DNA of 64,000 nt from Isoetes taiwanensis. Its lineage: Eukaryota > Streptophyta > Lycopodiopsida > Isoetales > Isoetaceae. Under the pieces are notes generated by a model, which did not search any database, was not told the DNA's origin, and saw nothing but the letters and a program-made list of their open reading frames with translations. The DNA lies in the NCBI GenBank assembly GCA_021234155.1, contig JAJEKV010000003.1:25020874-25084873 (forward strand), given 5' to 3'. Every line of letters begins with the position of its first letter. The first letter of the stretch is position 1. Below, one piece after another: positions 10,929 to 21,918 of this stretch. A program made the translations under genes and the position numbers.

Positions 10929-12339
10929 GACGGCCACGAGTCCTCGAAGCTGGGGCCGGAATACTCAAACTTGGCTTGTTCGGGTAACGTCAGTGAAACT
11001 CCGCAATTTTATCAGTCGCATTAGTCAGATTCTCGGCAGGCTCCCAGGTTCTATCACTTGGCGAGTAACCTTCCCAATCGATAAAGTAATACAATCGTCG
11101 ACGAAGAAACTTGGAGTCCAGAATCACTCGAACCTCGAACTCCTCATGATCATCAATCTCGACTGGTGGTGGAGGTGGAGGTACTCGATCTGGAAATGGG
11201 TTCGCCATATAGGGTTCCAACAAAGACACATGGAACACTGGATGAAGCCGAACTGATGGCAGAAGCTCAAGACGGAAAGCAGCATCACCAACTCGTTCAA
11301 TGATCCGATAGAGATCTAAGCACTGGTAGTCGAGCTTGTTACAAGGGCGAGCTGTTGGCAAATCCCGACGCAAGAGCCAAACAAGATCACCAACTGCAAA
11401 ATGAGGAGCGCCCTGATGATGCTGATCTACATGATAACGATAACGTGCTTGAGCCTGGAGGAGATGGTGCTGAAGATCATCCTGGAGTATGCGAAGCTTC
11501 TCGAGCATGTCTTCGGCACTGGGATTGACTGAGGCATATCCAGGAGCAGTGAAAGACCAACGGAGAGGCATGCTGAATTTAATAAAGAACGGAGTCTGGC
11601 CTGTGGAGGCATGGACAGAATTATTGTAAGCAAATTCTGCCAGCGGTAGCCAATCAACCCAGTCATCCTGCTGATAATTGATGAAGCATCGCAAATACTG
11701 CTCAATTGTTTGATTAGTGCGCACGCTTCCAAAAGCTAGCAACAAACTGAGGGCCGCGGTCACTGACAATGTTATCTGGTAAGCCATGGAGTCGAACCAC
11801 ATCTCGAAGCAAGAGGACTGCTGTGGCTTCACTGGAGATAGAAGTGCGGCAAGGAATGAAATGTGTCATCTTGGAAAAACGGCCAACAACAACAAGGATG
11901 GCATCATGGCCCTGGGAGGATGGAAGCTCGATAATAAAATCCACTAAAATACTCTTCCAAGGACCGGTTGGAACTGGTAAAGGCTGAAGCAGGCCATGTG
12001 GGCGGTGCTTGGGAGCTTTTGCACGACAGCAAATATCATATGAGCATACGAAAGTCTCACTGTGCTGCGGAGACCTGGCCACCAATAATCTCGAGCAATA
12101 AGTTCCAGAGTCTTGGCAATGCCAAAATGGCCGGCGAGAGGAGAATCATGACAGGACTGCAGAACTTGAAATCGAGGGGCACCATCTGGAATATACAGGA
12201 ATCCATCATGAAACAGAAGTCCATCTCGAACCTCAAAATGATCATAGTCCAACCTCATTTGTCGGGAAGACGGTGCTGAGCCAAGCTGTGATATTATGTC
12301 CTGCGCCAATGGATCGAAGGAAGAGATGCTCGAACGCAC
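10914..12339 (-). pseudogene. Chromovirus integrase and chromodomain, copy A
   Basis: Integrase inserts the cDNA into the genome. The zinc-binding part (CHDSPLAGHFGIAKT, then SYDICCRAK with one Cys pair position changed), the catalytic core (ILVDFI with the first Asp, IVSDRGPQF with the second) and the C-terminal part (AFAYNNSVHASTGQTPF; VGDLVWL) are in order. A chromodomain follows near 11,000-11,160 (YFIDWEGYSPSDRTWEP). This places the element among Ty3/gypsy chromoviruses; the chromodomain guides insertion to modified histones. Frames shift near 11,740 and 11,990. A TGA follows the chromodomain, and a further basic tail (RTRGRRRRG) precedes the polypurine tract. Confidence 0.85.
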
Positions 12340-12399
12340 TCCAACAAGGATGTATCATGAGGCCTTTCAACAAATTGATGGCCATGAGTTGTAAACCAC

Positions 12400-13960
12400 T
12401 GTGTCCTAGAATAACTGCGGATTGCTGATCAAATGCTGGCTCCCCGCCTTTAGGTTCAAATAAGATCTACGAGAAAGAGCATCCTGGTTTTCCTTGAAGC
12501 GCCGTGCCAAAACTTGATGATGAAATCAAAGCGGATAGCACCGGTATGCCACCGAGCCCGACGATCTAATAAGAACTCGAAAGCAGATCGAAATACTCCA
12601 GATTACGATGGTCCGTGATAATACCACCTTATGAGGAGAACCCTCAAGAAATCGCCGCCACTCCCCCGAAAAGAGTCAACAATCGCCAAAAGTTCCTTAT
12701 CGTAAATAGGATAGTTGATTTTCGCACCGAACTTTCGGGAATGATAGGCGAAGATGTGCAGCTCATGATCATCCCTCTTGGCGACAAGATGCCGCCAAGA
12801 GCAAAACCCGATGCATCCGCTTCGGAGAATATAGGGACGCCGGTGTAAGGATCCGGTGTGCAAGAGTGTGCCGCCAGTAAAGGCATGCTTCAGAGTGATG
12901 AATGCTGATTCTGCTTCAATTGTCCACTTAAAAGGAACATCCTTCCTAGTGAGACGTGTCAAAGGCAAGACGATCTCCGTGTAGTCCTTGATGAAGTGGC
13001 GATAAAAATTGGCAAACCCTAAGAAGCACTGTACATCTTTAACCGAGGAAGGTGTTTGCCAATCAAGAACTGTGCTGACCTTCTCTAGATCCATGGTAAC
13101 ACCCTGAGACGTGATGCGATAGCCCAGAAACTCAACATGGTCCTGCTCGAACTGACACTTCTCCAGCTTGGCATAAAGTCCATATTCCCGTAGCTTCTGA
13201 AGAACCTTCCTGACATGTTATTCATGCTCCTTCAAAGTCTTCGAATAAATCAGAATATCATCTAGATAGACGATAATAAAAGATCCAAAAACTCTCGAAA
13301 AACATCGTTAGCCATGTGCTGAAAGACCGCTGGAGCATTGGTAAGGCTGAAAGGCATGACGGTATACTCAAAATGACCATACGGAGTTCGAAAGGCTGTC
13401 TTCCACTCATCACTTTCCCTGATACGGATAAGATTATAAGCACCTCGAAGATCAATTTTCATGAAGTATCATGCACCTTGGAGCCGCTTAAGTAACTCTG
13501 GAATCAGAGGGAGAGGATACCGACACGCATGCTGATCTTGTTGAGGCCGCTGATAATCCACAACCAACCAAGAAAGAACCATCCTTCTTGGAAACAAAGA
13601 AGATGGCAGCTCCTCAAGGGTGATTGGGAATGTCGAATAAACCCAGCTTGCAAGATTCTCCTAGATATAGGTCCAAGAAAGTCTCCAATTCGCTGGCATG
13701 CATAAGCCATAAAAGGCCTAAATATGGGTCGCCTCGGGTGAAGATCAATGGGGCACTATAAGGACGATGTTCGAAACTTGTTGGCTTTTGACCTTATCAA
13801 AAACATCGCCAAAATCCTTGTACTTATCAGGAAGAACAGGAGCAGATATTTCTGAAGCAGAGCTAGTCGAAGGATGGACTTGGATTGTAAATGCCGATCT
13901 GGGATCTTGCCTACCAGACTAATAAACTTGTGAAGAGAGATCTTTGAGATACGGATTTGA
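12400..13960 (-). pseudogene. Chromovirus reverse transcriptase and RNase H, copy A
   Basis: The palm motif [19 protein letters not shown] lies at about 13,405-13,462. [11 protein letters not shown] and [16 protein letters not shown] follow, and then the YLDDILIYS box near 13,240-13,270, reached only after a 1-base shift. The thumb/connection (FLGFANFYRHFIKDYTEI) and RNase H (ADASGFALGG, YPIYDKELLAIVDSF) follow down to about 12,620. Most frame breaks here are copy-specific at CAG/CTG positions, so the true decay is less than it seems. Confidence 0.8.
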
Positions 13961-14340
13961 GGGCGCGAAGAAGCCTCTACAGAAGCAGGATCAAGAAGAG
14001 GAGTGAGAGCAGGAACATGAGCAGAAGTAGGAGCAACTGGGACAGGAATTGGAGCAGGAACTGAATCAAGAACTGGAGGAGGGGCAGGGACTGGAGCAGG
14101 AGCAGAAACTGGGACTGGGGCAAGAACTGGAGCTGGAGCTGGAGCTGGGACATCATCAAGAACATAATCAGAATCTGGGGCATGGACTGGAGCAGAAGCA
14201 AGAGTCGAATCAAAACATGGAGCAGAAACAGGAACAACAAGAACAGCATCAGGAGCCCACGAACTGTATGGACTGAAGTAGATATTGGTGCAGAGGCTTG
14301 AACTATAGATGAACTGGAACTAGAGATCGAACCAGCAAAC
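13960..14340 (-). repeat. Low-complexity Pro/Ala/Val linker in chromovirus pol, copy A
   Basis: On the plus strand this is a degenerate repeat of GGAGCAGGAACTG-like words. On the coding strand it reads as alternating Pro-Ala-Pro-Val. It separates the protease from the reverse transcriptase. The plus-strand reading (Glu/Gln/Leu-rich, 14,049-14,276) is a shadow. Confidence 0.65.
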
Positions 14341-14505
14341 CGAAAGGATCTAGTACGCCCATCAATCTGTGGGTTATGTAGCTCGAGCCGTATGCACCCA
14401 AGACTACCGGGCGCATGTGGGCTAGCAATGAGATTGAAGGAAATGCTACAAGAAGCTCCCTCGAACAAAACGCGGAAGAGGTGCAAGATATTCGCGGATC
14501 GCTAC

Positions 14506-16332
14506 TCAAGAGATCTCACGCCCATCAATCACATTACCAGAGGCTGGATGCTCGACCCTGCTTCTAGGAATGGCATGCTTAGTAGCGAACATACTATCCA
14601 TGAAGCAAGCATTCGCACCACAATCAAGTTGCGCCATCGTCTCTATCCTCCCATTCTCGACTCCAATGAAATAGAGATAAAACTTTTGTCGACCTTGTCC
14701 GAGGGAATAAAACCTTCGCCACATGTGGGAGAAGTTGAAGGAATGTCGTGCAACCCGCCGAGAGACTCCTACTACTCCTGGATTGTGGCTCAAACGGTTT
14801 TTCGAATCGATTTGGCGCTTCATAGGGCATCCAAGAGCAATATGACCAGCTCTTCCACAAGAGAGGCAAAGATTAGCCTCTCTCCGATGTCGCTTCGGGC
14901 ACGCAGATAAAGGTCCTCGAACCGCCCGACAACCAGATAGGCTCAGTCCGACCTCGTTGGATTCTACAGATGAAATCGAGGAAGGCACGTAGCTACATCA
15001 TGGAATAAAATAACGGCTAAGGTTAGCCAAATGGCTATTTTGTAGCAGTTTTGCCAAGAGAAATGGCTAAAGTAAATGGAAAAAATGCCCCAAAAAAAGA
15101 AAATTTTAGCCCAATTTTTTTGCCGCCCAAGTGAGTTTTTAGGTTGAATAGCCAAACCTTACCTCCAGATATATCCATTAGGACATCGATTAGCTAAACC
15201 TAAGATAGAGTGGGCTTGGAAAAATGGATAGATTAGCCCAAAATTTAACACCAATGTATGTACTAACTTTAAGAAATTTCAAATAGAGTTTATATTTTTC
15301 TTTTTTTGTTCCACTTTCTTTCTTGTTCCAAGCACAAAGTTGAGGTATTAGAGGAAAAGGAACAATGTAGTCCTTTTTTTTTTAGGTTTTTGAACATTGT
15401 CTTGATTTACGTATTTACGATAAATTCAATATATTTGCCAAAATTTTTGGATTTTTTTAAATTACTATAGTGTGATGGCTAATATTTCCCTTTCCATTTT
15501 GTGAAAGTTTAGCCAAAAGCAAGAAATTGTGATGGAGAAAACCCATTTAATTTAGCCAAGTGTTCGAAACTTCTAGCCCCAATTTGAAGGTAGTTTAGCT
15601 AAACCTATTTTGGCTACACTAAAATATAGGACTAGTAATTTATTCCATGAGCTACATGCGCTTGTGTGATTGGGAAGACCTGACTATGTCTCTCCTGCCT
15701 GCGTTCAAAGAGGCGATTATCACATCAAACCACAAATCTGATAGCTTCGGATACTCCATCGATAACAGCATATCCTTGACATCCTCACGTAACCCCCTTC
15801 GAAAACAATCTCGAAGTGCAACATCATCGCAGGCAGTATCTACCGCAATTTGACAAAATTATGATGCATACACTGAAGCTGGACGAGAGCCTTGCCTTAG
15901 ATTGCAAAGTTTTGTGGATCATTGCAGGCCGACGACGCGTGTCTTCAAAGCATGCCTCGAAGCTCTACAAAGGAATAAAGCAAAATTTTGTAACTCGGGA
16001 GCCCCTTTCTCCAAAGAAGGGGCAAACCAATTCAGGGCTGATCCAGAAAGAAGAGAGCCAACTAGACCGACCTGTTCTCGATCTGTAGGATACCTGTGAG
16101 GATGGAGTCGAATAACAAGACGAATCTGGTTCAAAACACCTCGAAGCTTGGATCTGGTGCCATCAAGTTTTTCTGGCAGGCTGATCTTAGGTTCCGATGA
16201 CCTCCCCCCGGAGCTAGAGGCTGACTCATGAGAAGCTAGCCATTCCTGGAGCTCCTTATTGTCCAACTGCAACTGCTGGCATACTTGAACAAGTTGCGGG
16301 ACCTGTTGTAATAAGGATGAAACCTCCTCCAT
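14506..16332 (-). pseudogene. Chromovirus gag and protease, split by a MITE, copy A
   Basis: Gag starts at 16,332 (MEEVSSLLQQVPQLVQV). It contains the capsid-like motif YPTDREQVGLVGSLLSGSAL followed by NWFAP. A 651-bp MITE interrupts it at 14,999-15,649. It then resumes with the zinc knuckle CLSCGRAGHIALGC (CX2CX4HX4C) and the aspartic protease motif AQLDCGANACF, where Cys replaces the usual Ser/Thr after Asp. Removing the MITE and one 8-base target copy rejoins the frame. Frame breaks near 15,930 are absent in copy B. Confidence 0.8.
14999..15649. mobile_element. hAT-like MITE inserted in chromovirus gag, copy A
   Basis: The ends are inverted: CATGGAATAAA at the left and TTTATTCCATG at the right. 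The flanking 8-base direct repeat AGCTACAT (14,991-14,998 and 15,650-15,657) is the target-site length of hAT elements. The interior has no coding capacity and is rich in TAGCCAAA/TTTGGCTA words in both orientations. It is non-autonomous. Only the outer 11-12 bases of the terminal repeats match perfectly. Other superfamilies with 8-base targets cannot be excluded. Confidence 0.8.
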
Positions 16333-16620
16333 AAAGACAGTAATTGCCCAATATGGATAAAAAAATCCTTAGGATCAGAGCAGGCAAGGACCGGTAAGGG
16401 ATTCTGGTTCAAACTGTCATGAATCTACTCAAAAACAAGGAAAATACGTGGAAAATATGCAAGAAATACGAAATAACTACGCCAAGATCGGCAAAGAATC
16501 TGATATATGAACAGGAATCAAGAATACAATGGCCCGAAGGCAAGCAGGAACACGAGACAGATGCCTAGAAGGCTCAAAACTGGCATTGAACCGGAATGGT
16601 TCGATAAGAAGGAGGTGCCT

Positions 16621-16631
16621 CCTTATATATC
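16621..16631 (-). promoter_or_regulatory. Putative TATA box of the chromovirus 5' LTR, copy A
   Basis: The minus strand reads GATATATAAGG, with GC-rich boxes upstream, about 300 bases into the LTR and about 290 bases before the gag start. Confidence 0.55.
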
Positions 16632-16773
16632 TAAGCCGACGGTCAGGATCGCGCCACTCCAATAATTGAGATCGCGCCAAGTGTCATGCATTTAGGTTCT
16701 AGAATATTCTAGAACCTTCTGGAGATAGTCCCACATATGAGGAAGACGTGAAGGAATATCTTCAACAAATATT

Positions 16774-16846
16774 GGTAGTGCACTTGGTAAGGGTGTGTGA
16801 TTCGCAACTGGAAGGTTGCGAGTTCAAACTCTATTTTGCGACTACC
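16774..16846 (+). other. tRNA-like sequence within the chromovirus LTR, copy A
   Basis: The 73-base block starts GGTAGT and ends ACTACC, which can pair as an acceptor stem. It contains a hairpin CGCAAC/GTTGCG and a B-box-like GCGAGTTCAAACT. It resembles the tRNA-derived head of a SINE. The T-stem is not fully paired and no CCA or terminator T-run follows at once, so this is not called as a tRNA gene. Confidence 0.5.
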
Positions 16847-16927
16847 CTTTTGCATCTGTGTGACGACCATCTTTTGTACATACGAGTATAATAATCGTAT
16901 GATACAAATATCTGTAAAGTCGTCACA

Positions 16928-18640
16928 GTGGGCTGTGCAGGCTTGTTCAATACCTTTCTCCAGAATGTCCTGGGGTGACGATCCAGGAGACCAAACATCT
17001 GTTGCTGGTGTTCTGCGAGATATCTGGCTTTCTTGGTCTTGAGGAAAGAGCGGTATTGAATGATGGCCTGTGGGCGCATGGTGGGGTCAATGATTTATCG
17101 AAGCCAGCGTTTCATCTCCCTACATTCATCACCAAACCAGTGGTTGCGGGGGAAGGTGGTAGCTCCCGAGGGCCTCTGTGAGCGGCCTCTCCTGAAGCGT
17201 CTGTCACCGGTCGTCAGAAGGAGCTGAGTCAGCTGGGTAGTCTGCTGCTGAAGTGTGGGAAGCTGCAGTGTTCCCTCCAGGTCATGCCCAAGTATCTGGA
17301 CATAGGTCTCTACACGGTCATAATCCAGGCGCAGCCGGGGCACATAGGGTGCTGAGGCAATGGTCGTGCAGGTGGCCCGCCAGTCTATATGCAGGAACAG
17401 GTGCTGGTGGTCTGAGTCTACTTCCTCGTCCCGACTGTCTATTCCAATGCTGAAATGGGTAATCAGGTGCAGATCTTGCTCTTCTGCCAGTATATAATCC
17501 ACCACACTGGTGCCACCTCCTTGGTTCTCCTGTCTACAAGTGCAGCGGCTGGAAGATAGCCACTGTGCTAGCCCATTCCAAATGACCAAGCCAAAGATAC
17601 TGCCTAGCAACAACAACATCCTGCCATAACGTGTCACCTGGTTGCCATCTGATGTCCTTGGCCAAGCCACACCTCATGGGTCCACCGCAATCCCTCATGA
17701 GGGGTTCAAATTTTGGGATTTGCTCAGCCCATGTGCGTGCATTAAAGTCTCCAAGCAACATGACCTTACCCAATTGTTTGTGCTGTTGTATCTCATCATA
17801 TAGATCAACATAGGGCTGCAGTACCGCCCACATCCGGAAGCCTCGGTGTGGTAGAAGTTGCTCGCGGATGTGGGAAATAGCGTGCCGCCACAAAGAGGGG
17901 CTGCCACCGCAGCTTCGCATGCGCACTACGTGTATCTATTGTGCTTATCCGCCTTGCAATGTGGAAACCGACCGCGCTAAGGTTGTCCCAGTAGTAGCAC
18001 GCAACCTCTCCATGTCCCCGCTTTCACGTGTATCCATTGAAGATGGAGTGGCGTTGGTATTCCGACAAGTCGGGTAGCCCGCGGTCCAAAGATGCTCCCC
18101 CGCTTTCCATGAGAAAGATGAGGTCCATATCGACGGCAACCGAGTTGAGACTGTCACCCTTATGCCATGGGAATCCCCGACAATTCCAAAAGACCACGCG
18201 CAGGCACAATTCCTATTTGCTAGCAGGAGCTGCAGTTACAAATTCGGTGGTCGGTGGGAGATGTGATGGCAACATGTGGCGGGCTATAGTGGCGTGTGTG
18301 GCCACCGGAGCCGGGATCCCATCGTATGGGCATTTGATCGCTGGAACACCCGCATCCTTCCCTGCACTTCAGCCAGCCCCCCTCGCTCCTCCCCTCGCTT
18401 ACGGTTCCTAACTTTTCCAACTCGCTACCGCAGCTTCCCCGCAGTGTGAGTCGATCCCCGTCAACGCATGTGGCGGTCCCCTTCAACCGCCGCCATGTAG
18501 CAGATGCTCGCCGCTTTGCACGCCCCTCGACCGCGGAAGGTGACCATCCATGGGCTGGGTCGTGGCCGAGCTCCATGACGGCTCGCCCTAGTAATTTGTA
18601 CAGCGCCATAGCCAAACCAGGTAATTCTCTACTTGATCAA
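16928..18640 (-). pseudogene. L1-like LINE fragment (ORF1 end and ORF2 endonuclease), copy A
   Basis: Reading leftwards on the minus strand: an ORF1 C-terminal domain (weak here, clear in copy B), then the apurinic endonuclease start (RVVFWNCRGFPW at about 18,170-18,209), MLLGDFNART near 17,730 and SVVDYILAEEQDLHLI with SDHQHLFLHID near 17,400. A linker (FLKTKKARYLAEHQQQMF) that in LINEs precedes the reverse transcriptase comes last. The reverse transcriptase is missing, because the chromovirus LTR begins at 16,927. The N-terminal ORF1 part is also absent. Confidence 0.7.
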
Positions 18641-18689
18641 GGTAATGAGTCGGCTCCATCTTGAATGGAGAGGACTACATGTATCGGAT

Positions 18690-19200
18690 TCATGCTTAGG
18701 GTTTCTACGCAGAATTTTGATCGGGCTTATATCTCTCACATCCGATGTCGATTTTCATGTGTTTAGGGCTTATTAGAAAGCTGGTTCGTAGATCTTTCTA
18801 AAGGTGTATGTTACCGCATGCTTGACTTTGTTTTGGTGTTCAAATCGGCACTTTTCCGGCTGTGTGCTAGGTTTTTGTGGCAATTGGTAGACAATTCGAC
18901 GGGTCAGATCTCACACATATAGTGTCGGGCTTTTTTGTATGCCTAGGTTGATTGGAAAGCTTAGCTGCATGTTGGGCTTTGTTTCAATGCTCAAATCGCA
19001 CTTTTATGGGTCGGTGCTAGGGTTTCGTGGGCAGCCAATAGACACTTCGATGGGTTGTATCTCACACATCTCGTGTCAGACATTTGTTTAACTGGGCTCA
19101 TTGGAAAGCTGGTTCAAAGATCTTTCCAATGGTGTATGATACTTGCATGCTTGACTTTGTCTCAATGCTCAAATTATCATTTTTCCGAGTTGTGTGCTTT
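18690..19200. repeat. Threefold imperfect tandem repeat (150-180 bp units), copy A
   Basis: Three successive units share TATCTCACACAT, GATTGGAAAGCTTAG-like, TGCATGCTTGACTTTG, TTCAAATCGGCAC and TGTGTGCTAGGGTTT. Starts are near 18,727, 18,906 and 19,061. No coding capacity is evident. Confidence 0.7.
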
Positions 19201-19209
19201 CCATGGCCA

Positions 19210-20280
19210 TTCATGCAACCTCCGACTTGGAAGGAGACACACCTCACCCCAAAGCCCAGGCCTAGGCCCAGACCTAGTATGCTGCCCAGGTGCCCCTGCC
19301 ATCTACTGGTCGCACACATGACAACCTCGCTTGGGAGGACCAAACTGAAGGGCCTCCACAGAAACGACCCCGACCAGACATAATGCATAAGAGAGAAGCC
19401 TCCTCTTCCATGAAGAGGGAGGCCCAGGCCAAAGGCCAATCAGCAAGGCCGGCTCGACAGGGTGAGGGTGGTTGCTCAGGTCCCACGGTGAACCTAGCAC
19501 CGGGCAAAGCCTCCCGGGCCAAGGTAAGGATAACAAAGGCACCTAATCGCATGTCTAGCAGCGGAGATACAGTCCTCAGTATCCCATGTGCTGAGAAGGC
19601 ACTTGGCGACGGAGAAGCAGCGGACTGCAGAGCTGGAGGGCCACGCACAACAGATGGAGGTCGGTCTCTGCTTGGCACACTTTGAGAGGCAACAGGACAG
19701 GCAGGAGCTCACTGAAATGTGGGCCCACCTGGACATCCTGCCCACCACCGTGGAAGCCATCCCAATCAGAAGTGGAGAAGTAAGCTCTTGCTGACCTGCG
19801 AGCCCGCATGGACTCCCTCTCCACCATCATAGAAGCCTAGATACAGGACAAGCAGTGTGCTGAGCAGGAGACAATGGCACCATCTCCCGCCTCCAGTCAG
19901 AAGTTGAGGAGGCCGCCACCACGATACGAAGCGTCCAGGCTAGCTTTGAAGCAAGCCAGGCAGAGCTGAGAACCATTCAGAGTAGGGTCGTGATACGAGG
20001 CCAGGAGGTGCAGGAGCTTCGGGCTGTCGTCGCCCAACAAGGCAAGGGCCTCCATGCAGAGGCCCACGAACAATTGCGGCAATGCACGCAAGGACTGGCA
20101 AGGCATCACCAAGTCTAGCAGGAGCTGAGCTCCCGACTTTAGAAAGCAGAAGCCGCAACACAGGACAAGCCAGTCCCACATGCCCCGCAGCCTACAGGAC
20201 ATCAACCGGAGATGCCACCAAGCAGCCCATGCCACCACCACCCCAGTGCAGGCCACAGCCCATGCCCCGGATAACATGAA
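19210..20280 (+). pseudogene. Unrecognised coiled-coil ORF with basic N-terminus, copy A
   Basis: The N-terminal part is basic and may hold a nuclear localisation signal (QKRPRPDIMHKREASSSM). A long Ala/Glu/Gln/Leu-rich region predicted as coiled coil follows (LRRHLATEKQRTAELEGHA near 19,590). A second coiled-coil segment (SFEASQAELRTIQSRVVI) lies at about 19,935-20,000. A His/Pro-rich tail ends near 20,277. The frame breaks near 19,500 here but is open in copy B, so that break is likely a consensus error. Internal TAG codons near 19,839 and 20,116 are shared by both copies. No family was recognised; a gag-like or ORF1-like protein of a retroelement is possible. Confidence 0.45.
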
Positions 20281-20440
20281 TTGAATTTCATTGTCCATGG
20301 TGACCATATGGCTTGTGGAACCCAAACAAAGAATACAACAGACCTATTATTTTCTCGGATTAAAAACCCAGGATTACTGGCTAAGGGATATGGTCTGGTA
20401 GTTGATGTCCATGGCCCTATAAGATGCATCTATGCATAGG
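20281..20440 (+). other. Short exon-like open frame, unrecognised, copy A
   Basis: One plus-strand frame reads FIVHGDHMACGTQTKNTTDL and ends GLVVDVHGPIRCIYA before a TAG at about 20,436. It is identical at 55,200-55,356. It looks coding in composition but has no neighbour I can link it to. Confidence 0.3.
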
Positions 20441-20632
20441 CTTGTAGATCATATATTCTGCTCCCTCAATAATATTTTAGAAGTTATACCTAAGTAGACA
20501 TTTGCCATGTGAAGACAACAAATACTTGATAAAGCATCTCAAGCATGCCTATGCTTTTCATATAATATAATAATGAACTCACTCATACATTAAAAAACAA
20601 GGTGCTGCGCACGGAGGGTTGCCCTCTGGTGA

Positions 20633-20735
20633 CCCAAGAGTGCATTTTCGGTTTGATTGTTTCGTGTTAGATCTTTGTTTAAACCAAGAGTGCATTTTCG
20701 GTTTGATTGTTTCGTGTTGGATCTTCTTTGTTTAA
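20633..20735. repeat. Direct repeat of ~48 bp, copy A
   Basis: CCAAGAGTGCATTTTCGG and the following TTTGATTGTTTCGTGTT occur twice back to back, each ending in TTGGATCTT/TTAGATCTT and TTTGTTTAA. The same pair lies at 55,551-55,653. Confidence 0.75.
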
Positions 20736-21029
20736 TATCGAGCCATGTGAATGGCATAATTATAGGGATTTGTTTTCCTAGCCTAAAAGTGTTCGCATTT
20801 TAAAGCTAAAATACCACTAACAAGGAATAGAATTTCACTACATGCAAAATTGGACTTGCATATGGATGACACTTCATGCAATTGTTGCTTTTTGAAATTT
20901 TCAGTATCTTATTCATGAGTGCTGTCAGCATTTTCGAGTATCCATGATGCTTCTTCTGTACATATCTAGATGTTGGTATGGTGATGGTTGCCCCACAATT
21001 TGATGCACCTGATAAGTAACCAACCAACT

Positions 21030-21690
21030 TGATGTGCGATGGCTTTAGTGATGTCTGGACTGTAGTCCCACTTAGTAGAGAAAAAATAGTAGAGAAGAAA
21101 GGCTGCGCAAGACATAAGAGCCATACCTATTGCATATTATGTCCAACATTATCCCCAACATCCTACAGAGTCACGAACAAAGGGTGACCTAACTGGGCAT
21201 CGATGCTAAGATAAATCGTGGAGCAATTGACACTATGCAATCCATCAAATTATACAGCTATATATCCCATGAGCTATATATCCCATGAACGATCATGTCT
21301 CAAAAATTGTTACCTTGCACATCTGAATAAAAGCACCTTCCATGACATGTTCTGCCCACAAGTGACTTCGCATTGTTCAAATAGCGCCCTATCAAGGGAC
21401 CTGATCACAGCTTCTGCAACATGTGATCCTGATGGGTCCATTGACAAACGCACAAATTTCTTGTTAGAATGTATTCAAAAGGATGATACTTGAATGGTTG
21501 CATGACCCAAGAGATTTTCAAGAGCTGGACTACATGAACAACATCAAGCAAGATAAAAATGCCTTTTTTGAATTACATTGGGAGCATTTCCAATCAACTT
21601 TTTTCTTTCTTTGTGATCGCTGACAGACAGTTCAATTTAGAAAAACATGTTCGCCTGCCCTCAGAAAGGAGCTAGAATGCGAATATAAGA
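21030..21690 (+). pseudogene. Unrecognised plus-strand coding region, copy A
   Basis: This is the same coding region as 55,958-56,610. Here the second half is cleaner (HERSCLKNCYLAHLNKSTFH, then DPDGSIDKRTNFLLECIQ), but an extra A at about 21,480 shifts the frame before WLHDPRDFQELDYMNNIKQD. The first half is damaged at 21,045-21,110. Combining both copies gives one frame of about 190 residues. It contains several cysteines, no transmembrane segment and no family I know. Confidence 0.45.
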
Positions 21691-21918
21691 TGCAGAACAT
21701 AAGCTAGACTTTGTCAAAAAATCATGCTGATTTACAACCTCAAAAATATCGATTTAATGTTGTTGCTTCAAACATCCTTCACCATTGGAACTTTCATTGG
21801 GGTTTCATAGAAGAAATTCATGACCCTTATCTGACACAACGGAGATAAGATTCTGCAAATCAATGACCTGGAACAAAAGATGAACAATAACCCATCTAGA
21901 ACCTAACTTTATGTAGAC

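Larger units (their letters stand above)
16400..16927 (-). repeat. 5' LTR of the chromovirus, copy A
   Basis: On the minus strand it begins TGTGACGACTTTACAG at 16,927. It includes a tRNA-like block, a palindromic GGTTCTAGAATATTCTAG stretch, GC-rich boxes (GGCGCGATC twice) and a TATA motif. The inner end is only approximate, because no clear primer-binding site could be assigned. Its outer end abuts the LINE fragment, so the element inserted into or beside that LINE. Confidence 0.65.

Noticed and set aside
14049-14276. Glu/Gln/Leu-rich plus-strand frame
   Set aside because: It is the opposite strand of the Pro/Ala linker in chromovirus pol.
16365-16400. A GGATCAGAGCAGG word as a tRNA-Met primer site for the chromovirus
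   Set aside because: It resembles the TGGTATCAGAGC primer site but lies on the strand opposite to the element's sense, so it cannot serve as the primer-binding site.
16774-16846. A functional tRNA gene
   Set aside because: The T-stem is not properly paired, the loop positions do not fit a full cloverleaf, and no Pol III terminator follows directly.
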